DNA of 27,036 bases, taken from assembly GCA_937899715.1 (NCBI GenBank), contig CALCNX010000101.1, positions 1-27,036 of the forward strand, given 5' to 3'. The translations under genes were made by a program, and so were the position numbers. This document shows, in pieces, positions 6,225-14,527 of the stretch; the first letter of the stretch is position 1; every line of letters starts with the position of its first letter. The notes beneath the pieces were generated by a model. It did not search any database. It was not told the origin of the DNA and saw only the letters and a program-made list of their open reading frames with translations. This DNA is from an uncultured bacterium (lineage in GTDB: Bacteria; Bacteroidota; Ignavibacteria; Kapaibacteriales; UBA4661).

Positions 6225-8417
6225 ATGAGTACACCGATAGCTTCTCGCCGCGACTTTCTCAAAACGTCCGCTCTTACTGGAACCGCTCTGGTACTGGGTT
6301 TCTCCGAAGCCTCTGCTCACGATTCCATTGAGTCGGCAGCATTTGCTTCCGCCAATCACGAAATTACACCCTTCGTGATGATAGACCCAAGCGGTGCGGT
6401 AACGCTCTTCAACCCGCGTCCCGACATGGGGCAAGGTACGTATCAGTCCATGCCCGCGCTTTTGGCTGAGGAACTCTGTATTAGCCTTGATAATGTGAAA
6501 ATTGTTCAAACCGAAGGCGAACCGAAGCACGGTAATCAGAACGCCGGTGGTTCCAGCAGTGTTCGAGGTTTGTGGAAGCCGCTCCGCACGGTGGGTGCAG
6601 CTGCCAGAGAAATGCTGATTGCGGCGGCGGCGGCAAACTGGAGCGTATCGGCAAGCGAGTGTCGTGCAGAAAATGGTCGGATTATTCACACACCAAGCAA
6701 ACGTTCATTTGGTTATGGTGAACTGGCTGCAAAAGCAGCAACAATACCCGTTCCCAAAGAGCCAAAACTCAAAGACCAGAAAGATTTTACCATTCTGGGC
6801 AAGCCCGCTCCACGTGCCGATACGCCGATGAAAGTGGACGGTACGGCGAAGTTTGGGATAGACGCAAAGGTAGCAGGAATGCTATATGCAAGCATTGAGC
6901 GTTCGCCCACGATTGGGGGCAAAGTGACCAAGATTGATGATGCAAAATCGTTGAAAGTCAAGGGCGTGAAGCACGTCGTGAAGTCGGAGCGCCCGCTTTT
7001 CGGTTCCACGCTGGAGGGTGTTGCTGTTGTTGCTGAATCGTACTATGCAGCCGTGAAAGGGCGCAAAGCTCTCGCCGTAACGTGGGATACCAACGGCTTC
7101 GATAAATTTTCGACCGACGGTTTTTACGAGCAAATGCGCACACTTGCCGCCAAAGATGGTATTCGTACTGAGTCCTGCAAAGGCGACGCGGCAAGTGCGT
7201 TCAAGTCCGCCGCCAAAACGGTAGAAGCCGTGTACGAAACGCCGTTTGTGGCTCATGCGCCCATGGAACCGGAGGCTGTCGTGGCGGATTACAAAAACGA
7301 CGGCACGATTGAAATATGGGCTTCTACGCAGGGTCCGGTTTGGACGAAACGTGCCGTTGCCAAGCAATTCGGCACAACGCCCGACAAAGTAACCGTGCAT
7401 CCGCAATTTCTGGGCGGGAGCTTCGGTCGCAAGGGCGGTTTGGACGATTTTATCATGGAAGCCGTTCACATTTCCAAGCAGGTCAAAGCGCCCGTGAAAC
7501 TTGTCTGGACGCGCGAAGACGACATTACGCAAGGACCATTCCGTCCGGGGATGGTGAACGCGCTCACGGCATCATTGGATGCAAATGGTGCGGTAACGGG
7601 CTTCCGTCATCGCGTCGTCGGTCCTTCAATTCAGTTTCAGGGCAGAGCGGACATTGCCGGAAAAATTGACGATTGGGCGTTGGAAGGTATTGAGCCGGAC
7701 GATAGCCCTTACGCGATTCCGAATGTGGCGATTGAGTATGCCCACGCACCCGCTACAACGCCCGTGATGTGGTGGCGCTCGGTCTATGCTTCCACGAATA
7801 TGTTCGGGCATGAAAGTTTTATTGACGAAATCGCTGCTGCTGCCGGAAAAGACCCGCTTGATTTCCGCCTTGAACTTTTGGCAAAAGCAAATCCTGCCCC
7901 CAATTCGACGGGCGCACGATTCCAAGCCGTACTCACGATGCTGAAAGAAAAGTCTGGCTGGTCATCAGCAAGACTCCCGCAAGGTAAAGGGCGCGGTGTG
8001 GCTGTTGCACGGTCATTCGAGAGTATTGCTGCTCATGCCGTAACCGTAGGACGCGGCGCAGATGGCAAACTTCGTGTGGAAAAGGTTGTGGTGGTGCTGG
8101 ATTGCGGTATGCACGTGAACACCGATACCGTGATGGCACAGACCGAAGGAAATATTATCATGGGCTTGGCAGCAGCGACAAAAGATGCTATCACGTTCAA
8201 AAACGGTCGCACCGAGCAGACGAATTTTGACACCTACCGTGTGCTGCGCATCAACGAAGTTCCCGTGATTGAAATTCACGTTATGCCCAGTTCCAATGCG
8301 CCCGGTGGTGTTGGTGAACCGGGATTGCCGCCGCTTGCTCCGGCACTTGCTAACGCTGTTTTTGCCGCAACAGGCAAGCGACTTCGGACGTTGCCGATGA
8401 ACTTGGATGCGGTATAG
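6225..8417 (+). CDS. Isoquinoline 1-oxidoreductase-type large molybdopterin-binding subunit, Tat-exported
   Basis: The catalytic subunit of a xanthine-dehydrogenase-family molybdenum hydroxylase. I start it at ATG 6225, which gives MSTPIASRRDFLK, a twin-arginine signal with Arg8-Arg9 close to the N-terminus; ATG 6183 would add 14 residues before it. The protein then has 730 residues, normal for the IorB group. Visible landmarks are DMGQGTYQSMPALLAEEL, the GNQNAGGSSSVRG cofactor loop, the a/b hammerhead start DTPMKVDGTAKFGIDAKVAGM, GGSFGRKG, and the catalytic Glu in GVGEPG (about residue 698) near the C-terminus. It should bind Mo-cytosine dinucleotide and act in the periplasm with the 2Fe-2S subunit at 4879-5352. 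No cytochrome c subunit or maturation factor lies nearby, so the electron acceptor is unknown. Confidence 0.92.
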   Translation: MSTPIASRRDFLKTSALTGTALVLGFSEASAHDSIESAAFASANHEITPFVMIDPSGAVTLFNPRPDMGQGTYQSMPALLAEELCISLDNVKIVQTEGEPKHGNQNAGGSSSVRGLWKPLRTVGAAAREMLIAAAAANWSVSASECRAENGRIIHTPSKRSFGYGELAAKAATIPVPKEPKLKDQKDFTILGKPAPRADTPMKVDGTAKFGIDAKVAGMLYASIERSPTIGGKVTKIDDAKSLKVKGVKHVVKSERPLFGSTLEGVAVVAESYYAAVKGRKALAVTWDTNGFDKFSTDGFYEQMRTLAAKDGIRTESCKGDAASAFKSAAKTVEAVYETPFVAHAPMEPEAVVADYKNDGTIEIWASTQGPVWTKRAVAKQFGTTPDKVTVHPQFLGGSFGRKGGLDDFIMEAVHISKQVKAPVKLVWTREDDITQGPFRPGMVNALTASLDANGAVTGFRHRVVGPSIQFQGRADIAGKIDDWALEGIEPDDSPYAIPNVAIEYAHAPATTPVMWWRSVYASTNMFGHESFIDEIAAAAGKDPLDFRLELLAKANPAPNSTGARFQAVLTMLKEKSGWSSARLPQGKGRGVAVARSFESIAAHAVTVGRGADGKLRVEKVVVVLDCGMHVNTDTVMAQTEGNIIMGLAAATKDAITFKNGRTEQTNFDTYRVLRINEVPVIEIHVMPSSNAPGGVGEPGLPPLAPALANAVFAATGKRLRTLPMNLDAV

Positions 8418-8434
8418 TTTTTTGTGGAAAAAGT

Positions 8435-9154
8435 ATGAAAGCATCAATTATCATATTGCTTTATCTTTTCTCTTTGCTTTGCACGAGAGACTTGCTTGCT
8501 ATGGTTCGTGATACCTCCTCGCGTGATGAGTTAAACGTTTATTCCACTGTACTCAAGCATCTTCGCTTAGGTAATTCCAATTTTTCTTTTATAGATTTAA
8601 CCATTGCCGGACATGAAATAGAACGTCAAAGACAGCATATAGACTCAATTCTTGTCCAAGCATTTATTCAGCAGAACGAACTTGAACGACAAATTCCCAA
8701 GAAATTTATCGAAACCCAAGGACTAAAAATTTCCGAACGGTCTGAGAAATTTGAATTTGTACAACGGTATGCTGTTTTGTTGTATAACCAAGACCTCTTT
8801 GCTCATCTTGTCAAAGAAGATAGCCTAAGTTGGACGTGTATCAAGCAACAAGTGCTACGAACCATATTACCTAGATTTACTAAAGAAGATCTTGGATGGA
8901 GTATCCAATTTTCCAGAGTTGGTTTTAATACAAAACAAACACAGGCTTTGGTTTACTTTGAGGTTATTGATCCAATTCCTAACAGCAGAAAACAAGTATC
9001 TTGGTGCGGAAATGCCGAACTTCCCGCGGAGATGTGGGCTGGCACAGGCGATTATGCTATACTTGTGCTTGAAAACCATCAATGGCACGTCAAACAGTTT
9101 ATCAAATCTTGGTTTATGAAAAAAAACAATCAGAGGTTCAGTAAATTTCAATAG
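8435..9154 (+). CDS. Secreted protein of unknown function
   Basis: I do not recognise a family. The 239-residue product starts with a hydrophobic Sec signal (ASIIILLYLFSLLCTRDLLA) and continues as a mixed alpha/beta protein. The second half has alternating strands with GWSIQFSRVGFNTKQTQALVYF, then a CGNAE...GTGDYAILVLENHQWHVKQF pattern. That resembles the end of many Bacteroidota exported proteins that finish with a GxGxY(x)xLxxxxxxWxV strand pair. The gene is AT-rich against its neighbours (21 of 60 bases are G/C in 8701-8760), which may mean later acquisition. It starts only 17 bases after the molybdenum hydroxylase stop, so co-transcription is possible, but no functional link is evident. 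Confidence 0.7.
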   Translation: MKASIIILLYLFSLLCTRDLLAMVRDTSSRDELNVYSTVLKHLRLGNSNFSFIDLTIAGHEIERQRQHIDSILVQAFIQQNELERQIPKKFIETQGLKISERSEKFEFVQRYAVLLYNQDLFAHLVKEDSLSWTCIKQQVLRTILPRFTKEDLGWSIQFSRVGFNTKQTQALVYFEVIDPIPNSRKQVSWCGNAELPAEMWAGTGDYAILVLENHQWHVKQFIKSWFMKKNNQRFSKFQ

Positions 9155-9294
9155 CATAAAGATAATCCATTGAATTTTGTCTATGCACTTTCTCCCATAT
9201 ATTTTATGGAATCCATCTCTTTTGAGAAAGCTGTTGAGCGACTATCTATATGTTCGCATCATTAGCAATAAGAAGATTTTTCCTTCACATTTTG

Positions 9295-9324
9295 TTGCCA
9301 TTCCCCAAAAAACTTTTGTATATT
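9295..9324 (+). promoter_or_regulatory. Candidate sigma-70-type promoter of the small PHA-like gene
   Basis: TTGCCA at 9295-9300 and TATATT at 9319-9324, separated by 18 bases, each one mismatch from the sigma-70 consensus. Transcription would begin near 9331, about 50 bases before ATG 9380, in a spacer with no other coding signal. Confidence 0.45.
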
Positions 9325-9366
9325 CGGCGCACAAAACCAACTCACTTTTTCTTCTGCTGATTTTTT

Positions 9367-9372
9367 AGGAGG
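9367..9372 (+). promoter_or_regulatory. Strong Shine-Dalgarno AGGAGG
   Basis: A full AGGAGG seven bases before ATG 9380. It fixes the start of that gene and stands out because most genes in this window lack a good ribosome binding site, suggesting high expression. Confidence 0.75.
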
Positions 9373-9379
9373 TTCCATA

Positions 9380-9661
9380 ATGGACATCGAAAAAACATTC
9401 CCCACCGGCACACCAGCTGACAAAATGAAAGAAATTTTAGTTAATGACGTTCTTTCCCGTCAGGACGTACAAATGTTTTTTGGCGACACGTCGTGGGAAG
9501 GCAATACGCTGAAGTTTAGCTCCGGTCTTGTGTCGGAGGGATCATTTGCGGTTGCCGACAATGAAGTGAAAGTTGCCGTAGATCTTTCCATGTTTGGCAA
9601 AATGGCGAAAAGTCAAATCGAAGGTACATTGGAGAAGACCTTCTCCAAACTTCCGGGATGA
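9380..9661 (+). CDS. Small polyhydroxyalkanoic-acid-system-like protein
   Basis: A 93-residue soluble protein whose second half reads WEGNTLKFSSGLVSEGSF, then VAVDLSMFGKMAKSQIEGTL. This order (a W-G-x-x-L-x-F strand, a G-S-F/I-A-V strand, a V-x-V-x-L strand and a basic amphipathic helix) is that of the PHA_gran_rgn group of short proteins, often annotated as polyhydroxyalkanoic acid system proteins. Members are found near or apart from PHA genes and their function is not settled. No PHA synthase or phasin lies here. It is monocistronic: a candidate promoter and a perfect Shine-Dalgarno precede it and an intrinsic terminator follows within 60 bases, the arrangement of a highly expressed small gene. 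The family call is moderate; the gene itself is certain. Confidence 0.7.
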   Translation: MDIEKTFPTGTPADKMKEILVNDVLSRQDVQMFFGDTSWEGNTLKFSSGLVSEGSFAVADNEVKVAVDLSMFGKMAKSQIEGTLEKTFSKLPG

Positions 9662-9686
9662 TTTCGCTTCTCAAAGACTAGTTTCA

Positions 9687-9720
9687 AAGCCTTGCAGCTA
9701 CTTGTCTGCGAGGCTTTTTT
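9687..9720 (+). terminator. Rho-independent terminator
   Basis: An 11-bp stem, AAGCCTTGCAG (9687-9697) with CTGCGAGGCTT (9706-9716), containing one G-U pair and an 8-base loop, followed by a T-run to 9720. It ends the small gene at 9380-9661. The stop codon of the opposing symporter gene (9698-9700) lies in its loop, so the same hairpin may also act for the minus strand, although the T-run on that side is short. Confidence 0.8.
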
Positions 9721-11422
9721 CTTGTCGGGTTGAAAGTGGAAAAAATGGTGAAACCGCCAGAGCCATTACCAACACTAGCACACAGCCGATAAGATTGTAC
9801 CACAAGAAACCAATTTCAGTGAAGGCGTTCAAACAAAAAATTACTGCTTCAGTGATGAGCGCTGCCACGAAAACAGCCGTGCCGCTCGTGCGCTTCAGGT
9901 AAAACGCCGCCAGAAAAATTCCCAATATCGCACCGTAAAAGAGCGAACCTACCTTGTTGACCGCTTCAATCAGTGACCCCAAGCTGCCCATAAACTGCGC
10001 AAAACCGACAATGATTGTTCCCCATGCGACCGTTGCCAACCGCGTAACCCAGACGGAACGCGCTTCAGTGAGCGAACCCTGAAAAAGGCGCTTGTAAATA
10101 TCAATGATCGTCGTGGAGGCAAGGGCGTTAATTTCCGACGATGCCGACGACATGGAGGCTGAAAATACTACGGCTATCAGCAGCCCCACTAAGCCTATGG
10201 GCAGGTGGTTGATGACAAAGGTAAGGAAAATATAATTTGTGTCATTAGTGACAGCTTTAGGGTCGTTTTGCTCCAAGAGCGAACGCACCTTGCTTTTGAG
10301 CGTTGTGAGTGCTTGTGTACTTGTTTCAAGATGCGCTGAAGCCGCTTCTTTACTGGCGTTGTCGCCTGTGCGAACGGCTTGCGTGTAGGTGCGTAATGCA
10401 GTGGCACGTTTTGCAGACTCTTGTTCGTACTGGCTGGAAAGCTGCTTGTATTCAGCTTCGTAGCGTGTTCCGGCGAGTTTCGCAGTTTCGCTTTGGTTGA
10501 AAAAAATGGGCGGTGTGCTGAATTGGTAAAACACGAACATCATTGCGCCGATGAAGAGAATCCCGAACTGCATCGGAATTTTCATCATGCCGTTGAAAAG
10601 CAGTCCCAATCGGCTTTGCGTGACGGATTCGCCGCTCAGATAGCGCTGTACCTGCGATTGGTCGGTGCCGAAATACGAAAGCTGGAGAAACAATCCGCCC
10701 AACAAACCCGACCAAAAGGTGTATTTGTTATTGAGGTCGAAGGTGAAATCTACTGCGTTGAATTTGCCCGAAAATGCCGCTACGTGCAGGGCATCGGAAA
10801 AAGAAATGTCCTTCGGCAATGACCACACCACAAGAAACCCCACTGAAACCATACCGAGCGTGATAATTGCCATCTGGTATGACTGTGCCCAACTAACGGC
10901 GCGTGTACCACCGGATGTGGTGTAGAGCACCACTAATGCTCCGATAACAAAAATCACGTAACTCACATTCCAACCCATGATAATCGAAAGCACGATGGAT
11001 GGCGCGTAAATCGAAATAGCGGCAGCCAGACTACGTTGCAGCAAGAACAGCGACGCAGCAAGGGTGCGGGTCTTGAGGTCGAAACGCTTTTCGAGAAATT
11101 CGTAAGCCGTCAGCACGTTTAATCGGTGATACATCGGAATCGCCACCACGCAGAGCAGCACCATCGCAAGTGGTAAGCCCAGATAGGACTGCACAAAGCG
11201 CATTCCGTCCACATACGCCTGACCGGGCAGGGAAATGAAGGTGATAGCGCTTGCTTGCGTCGCCATGACCGAAATAGCGACGGTGTACCATTTTGCTTCG
11301 CGCCCTGAAAGCACGAAGTCGTGCATGGTTGCGCCTTTCGAGGCAAGGCGGCTTTTGCGGATACTCCAGAGAACAACAAACGACAGTGCTGAGGCGAGAA
11401 CAATCCAGTCAAGAAGGTGCAT
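9698..11422 (-). CDS. Sodium:solute symporter (SSS family) with a long hydrophilic loop
   Basis: A polytopic inner-membrane transporter of the SSS/SLC5 family, 574 residues. The N-terminal helix (LDWIVLASALSFVVLW) leads to DFVLSGREAKWYTVAISVMATQASAITFI, the family signature around the discontinuous first core helix. GTDQSQVQRYLS and FSASMSSASSEINALAST are further core motifs, the latter on the helix that contributes to the sodium site. Substrate cannot be inferred. Between SFQFS..PIFFN and YIFLTFVINHLP lies a charged insert of about 90 residues with heptad-like helices (EYKQLSSQYEQES, AHLETSTQALTTLKSKV), much longer than the usual loop there. The gene follows the 54-residue membrane protein with a 22-base gap, in one operon with a DUF1569 gene. 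Confidence 0.9.
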   Translation of the reverse strand: MHLLDWIVLASALSFVVLWSIRKSRLASKGATMHDFVLSGREAKWYTVAISVMATQASAITFISLPGQAYVDGMRFVQSYLGLPLAMVLLCVVAIPMYHRLNVLTAYEFLEKRFDLKTRTLAASLFLLQRSLAAAISIYAPSIVLSIIMGWNVSYVIFVIGALVVLYTTSGGTRAVSWAQSYQMAIITLGMVSVGFLVVWSLPKDISFSDALHVAAFSGKFNAVDFTFDLNNKYTFWSGLLGGLFLQLSYFGTDQSQVQRYLSGESVTQSRLGLLFNGMMKIPMQFGILFIGAMMFVFYQFSTPPIFFNQSETAKLAGTRYEAEYKQLSSQYEQESAKRATALRTYTQAVRTGDNASKEAASAHLETSTQALTTLKSKVRSLLEQNDPKAVTNDTNYIFLTFVINHLPIGLVGLLIAVVFSASMSSASSEINALASTTIIDIYKRLFQGSLTEARSVWVTRLATVAWGTIIVGFAQFMGSLGSLIEAVNKVGSLFYGAILGIFLAAFYLKRTSGTAVFVAALITEAVIFCLNAFTEIGFLWYNLIGCVLVLVMALAVSPFFPLSTRQEKSLADK

Positions 11423-11444
11423 GAATTCCTTTATTCAAGAAAAA

Positions 11445-11609
11445 TTAAGAAGCAAAAGCGTGAGAAAACCAATACATGAAGCCAACAATGGCGGCAAACA
11501 CGCCCAGCACAAGCCCATACCACGCTTGCCACGACGAAAATACGGGCGACGGCTCCACTGCGGAATCGCCGTGCAAAGGCTCTTGTTTGCTTGTTTGAAC
11601 ATTGCTCAT
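11445..11609 (-). CDS. 54-residue single-pass membrane protein upstream of the symporter
   Basis: A short gene read from ATG (11609-11607) to TAA (11447-11445). The first 27 residues are polar (MSNVQTSKQEPLHGDSAVE). The remainder, WQAWYGLVLGVFAAIVGFMY, is one strong membrane helix, followed by WFSHAFAS. Its ATG overlaps the TGA of the preceding DUF1569 gene as ATGA, which is good evidence for translation, and the symporter starts 22 bases after its stop. Other SSS or TRAP-type carriers have small membrane partners, so an accessory subunit is a reasonable inference. I recognise no named family. The helix is tryptophan- and aromatic-rich with a cytoplasmic N-terminus expected. Confidence 0.7.
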   Translation of the reverse strand: MSNVQTSKQEPLHGDSAVEPSPVFSSWQAWYGLVLGVFAAIVGFMYWFSHAFAS

Positions 11610-12061
11610 AGCAGGAATCCCTCCGTGAGATGGTTTGCGAGGTGGAGTGCTTGAATTTTGTCGTATTGGGTTTTGGTCAATTTTCCATAGGCAAAGTGGT
11701 CTTTGAACTCGCCTGTGTGCTGCTGGAATTTTTGTACCGCCTCTTGAAGCCTCATAAAGCCTTGCATTGCGCTGCCGTCTTCTTGGAGCGGCGGGGCATC
11801 GGGAATGGGCATCGTAATGTCGTGCGCCATTGCGCCTCGTGCAAGAAAGAGATGCAGCGCCAGTTTACCAGCCGTCCCTTTGAACAATGAGGATTTATGC
11901 GCCGGATAGCCCACAAGCGAAAATTCTATACTCTGCGCTCCATGCGAGAGCGTTTTGTAGAGCGACCACTTGCCGGGCTTGGGTTCAATGCCATCGTTGG
12001 CAAAGTCTTCTATGCGGCGTAGAGCCTCATCCAATGAGGAAAATGTGATAATGGATGCCAT
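11606..12061 (-). CDS. DUF1569 (DinB-superfamily-like) protein
   Basis: A 151-residue soluble helical protein. I start it at ATG 12061; an upstream TTG at 12070 gives only three more residues. The C-terminus, HFAYGKLTKTQYDKIQALHLANHL, is the conserved end of DUF1569, whose members share the DinB four-helix fold with possible metal-binding His residues (here for example SHGAQSIEFS and LHLANHL). HPFFG-type motifs of the family are represented here by DHFAYG. Enzymatic role is unknown; DinB-fold proteins include thiol-dependent transferases. It is the first gene of a three-gene minus-strand operon, overlapping the 54-residue membrane protein by ATGA and followed by the symporter. Confidence 0.82.
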   Translation of the reverse strand: MASIITFSSLDEALRRIEDFANDGIEPKPGKWSLYKTLSHGAQSIEFSLVGYPAHKSSLFKGTAGKLALHLFLARGAMAHDITMPIPDAPPLQEDGSAMQGFMRLQEAVQKFQQHTGEFKDHFAYGKLTKTQYDKIQALHLANHLTEGFLL

Positions 12062-12148
12062 GCGAGGCAAAATAGAAATGAAAATAATCTAGGCATTAAG
12101 GCAGAAAAATACGATAAATACGCGGACTTGCAAAATATGGCGTGAAGT

Positions 12149-12179
12149 TTGGCGTTTATGGTAATGTGTTTACTACAAT
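12149..12179 (+). promoter_or_regulatory. Weak candidate promoter of the restriction-modification operon
   Basis: TTGGCG (12149-12154) and TACAAT (12174-12179) with a 19-base spacer, in the divergent spacer between the DUF1569 gene and the methylase gene, 64 bases before ATG 12243. The -10 has five of six consensus bases, the -35 four, and the spacer is long. Confidence 0.3.
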
Positions 12180-12242
12180 CGTGGCACAACTATTGCAGGA
12201 AAATTGTGATAACAAAGAATCTTTCATTGTACTATTCTCCGC

Positions 12243-14492
12243 ATGGCTTCTCTTGAATTACAACTTGACGGCAATAAAATCTTTGCACCGCTCAAAGGCA
12301 AATGGCTTGTTCTCACTCCCGAAGAACGTGTGCGGCAGAATTTCATTTGTCATTTGGTGAATCATTATGGCTATGACCTCAAACAAATGGCTCAAGAAGT
12401 AAAAGTAAGTAATTCCAAACGCGGTCAAGGGAAGGCAAGGGCTGATATTATCATTTGGAAGAATGAAGCGGACAAAAAATCCAACAAAGGTTCATTTATC
12501 GTTATTGAGTGTAAAGCCGAAAATGTCAAGATTCAGCAGGAGGACTATTATCAAGGCTTAAACTACGCAACATGGGCAAAAGCTCAATTTTTTGTTACCA
12601 CAAATGAAAAAGAAACCAAGTTTTTCAAAGTGTTAGAAGATGTCATTCCTGACGAACTATATGAGATTAGCGATATTCCGAAATCAAAGGATGCGGATAA
12701 TGAGAAGGAAATCAAACGTTTGTTGGAAGCGACAAAAATCTTTACCCGTAAAGACTTCCAAGATCTTCTTTTTGCGTGCCATAACGTGATTCGCAACAAC
12801 GATAAACTATCTCCCGAAATGGCGTTTGACGAGATTAGCAAGATTCTTTTTATGAAAATTCGTTTCGAGCGCAAGGAACGAAACGGTACTGTCTTTTCGC
12901 AACAAGAGTTTCTGAACGACAAAAAACAGTACGAAGAATACAACAGAAAATACGGTACCAAAGACCCGCAGCCTTTTTACCAAGACATTTTTGAGCAGAC
13001 AAAACGAGACTTTGCCAACGATGAGATTTTTGAGTCCACTGATGCGCTCCGCCTACGCGAAACCAGTTTTTTGCAAATCGTCAAACTCCTAGAACGCTAC
13101 AATCTTTCCGATACATCCGATGACGTGAAGGGCATTGCATTTGAAGAATTTTTGGGTAAAACATTTCGTGGAGATTTGGGACAATTTTTCACGCCACGCA
13201 CGATTGTTAATTTTATGGTAGAAATCCTCGACCCGCGAGAAACGGAGCTTATCTGCGACCCGTGTTGTGGAACGGGCGGATTTTTGATTGGAGCTTTTGA
13301 ATATGTACGCAGTGCGATTGAAAAAGAAATACAGCAAGCGAAAGAGCGTCTTCGTCAAGAGATGCTGGGCGAAGATTTCGGGAGGCAGACCGATGAAGAG
13401 CAAGAACGCCGAACAACTGCCGTAAACACTGCATTTGCAGAAATAAATCAAGACCTTGCTCCTTCCAATGCTCACGGACGACTGTACGACTTGTCGTATC
13501 GGCGTATCTTTGGTACGGATGCCGAACCTCGTTCCGCTCGCACTGCCAAGATGAATATGATTATGCACGGCGACGGACACGGAGGCGTACACCACCACGA
13601 CGGGCTTTTGAATGTGAATGGTATTTTTGAAAACCGCTTTGACGTGATATTGACGAACCCACCCTTTGGTGCAAATGTTTCAAAATCGCTTCTTATTGAA
13701 GAAACTGATACCTACAAAAACACGGACAAAATCAAATATTACACCGAGCGCTATGGCGAAGAATACACCGAAGCCCTGAAACAAATCAACGACAATATTG
13801 GAAATACCGTTCTTTCATTGTTCGATTTGGGAGACAAAACCACATTGACGGAATGTCTTTTTATTGAACGTTGCTTACGCCTGCTGAAACGTGGTGGGCG
13901 CATGGGTATTGTCTTGCCGGAAGGTATGCTCAATAACAGTGATTTGCAAAAGATTCGTGAGTACGTCGAAGGCAAAGCCAAAATTTTACTCGTCGTCTCC
14001 TTACCGCAAGATGTGTTCAAATCTGCAAGTGCGACGGTGAAGCCAAGCATTGTGTTCTTCAAAAAGTTCACCGCAGAGGAGGAACAACGTTATGCGGATA
14101 TTCTTGCTACCTCTACAAATGCTATGAATGCACGATTTGAGCCGGAAATTACCGCCGCAGAGGAATCCATTAAGACACTCAAATCCATAAAACCCGTTAG
14201 CAAGGAGGCATTGAAACAAGCACAAAACAAGGTGAAAGCCGCAGAAGCAAGGAAGGAGACTGCAATCAAGCAAGAAGTGAAAACACAGTTTGATTATGCT
14301 ATTCCCATTGTGCAGGTCGAAAAGGCTGGCATCACCAGCACAGGCGCGGTGGGCGAAAACGAATTACACGAAGTGCTGCGAGAGTTTACTGCTTATCGCA
14401 AGGCAAATGCGCTCTGGGAAGAAAAGCCGCCGTGCGTAGAATATCTTGTTGAGAATGAAACCGTTGTCCGCATTGTACACACACCAAACTGA
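12243..14492 (+). CDS. Restriction-modification protein: HsdR_N-type nuclease domain fused to N6-adenine DNA methylase
   Basis: A 749-residue protein with two enzyme domains. Residues about 25-125 match the N-terminal domain of type I HsdR: EERVRQNFICHLV, then ARADIII (Asp68) and FIVIECKAE (Glu89, Lys91), the D...ExK core of a PD-(D/E)XK nuclease, then QEDYYQGLNYA. Residues about 160-640 form an HsdM-type methylase: the helical N-terminal domain, motif X (GQFFTPRTIVNFM, about 312), motif I (CDPCCGTGGFL, about 338) and motif IV (NPPFG, 472-476), which methylates adenine N6. A coiled coil and C-terminal segment probably dock the specificity subunit. No helicase gene is present, so it resembles BcgI-like type IIB/IIG enzymes more than classic type I. 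It heads the operon with ORF6N, specificity and antitoxin-like genes. It could also be methylation-only if the nuclease core is inactive. Confidence 0.9.
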   Translation: MASLELQLDGNKIFAPLKGKWLVLTPEERVRQNFICHLVNHYGYDLKQMAQEVKVSNSKRGQGKARADIIIWKNEADKKSNKGSFIVIECKAENVKIQQEDYYQGLNYATWAKAQFFVTTNEKETKFFKVLEDVIPDELYEISDIPKSKDADNEKEIKRLLEATKIFTRKDFQDLLFACHNVIRNNDKLSPEMAFDEISKILFMKIRFERKERNGTVFSQQEFLNDKKQYEEYNRKYGTKDPQPFYQDIFEQTKRDFANDEIFESTDALRLRETSFLQIVKLLERYNLSDTSDDVKGIAFEEFLGKTFRGDLGQFFTPRTIVNFMVEILDPRETELICDPCCGTGGFLIGAFEYVRSAIEKEIQQAKERLRQEMLGEDFGRQTDEEQERRTTAVNTAFAEINQDLAPSNAHGRLYDLSYRRIFGTDAEPRSARTAKMNMIMHGDGHGGVHHHDGLLNVNGIFENRFDVILTNPPFGANVSKSLLIEETDTYKNTDKIKYYTERYGEEYTEALKQINDNIGNTVLSLFDLGDKTTLTECLFIERCLRLLKRGGRMGIVLPEGMLNNSDLQKIREYVEGKAKILLVVSLPQDVFKSASATVKPSIVFFKKFTAEEEQRYADILATSTNAMNARFEPEITAAEESIKTLKSIKPVSKEALKQAQNKVKAAEARKETAIKQEVKTQFDYAIPIVQVEKAGITSTGAVGENELHEVLREFTAYRKANALWEEKPPCVEYLVENETVVRIVHTPN

Positions 14493-14527
14493 TAACCCAT
14501 TGCCAACACCGTCATCAATACGCCCGT

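Noticed and set aside
9177..9368. 63-residue frame in the spacer before the PHA-like gene
   Set aside because: It overlaps the promoter and Shine-Dalgarno of the following gene, has no ribosome site and no conserved pattern.
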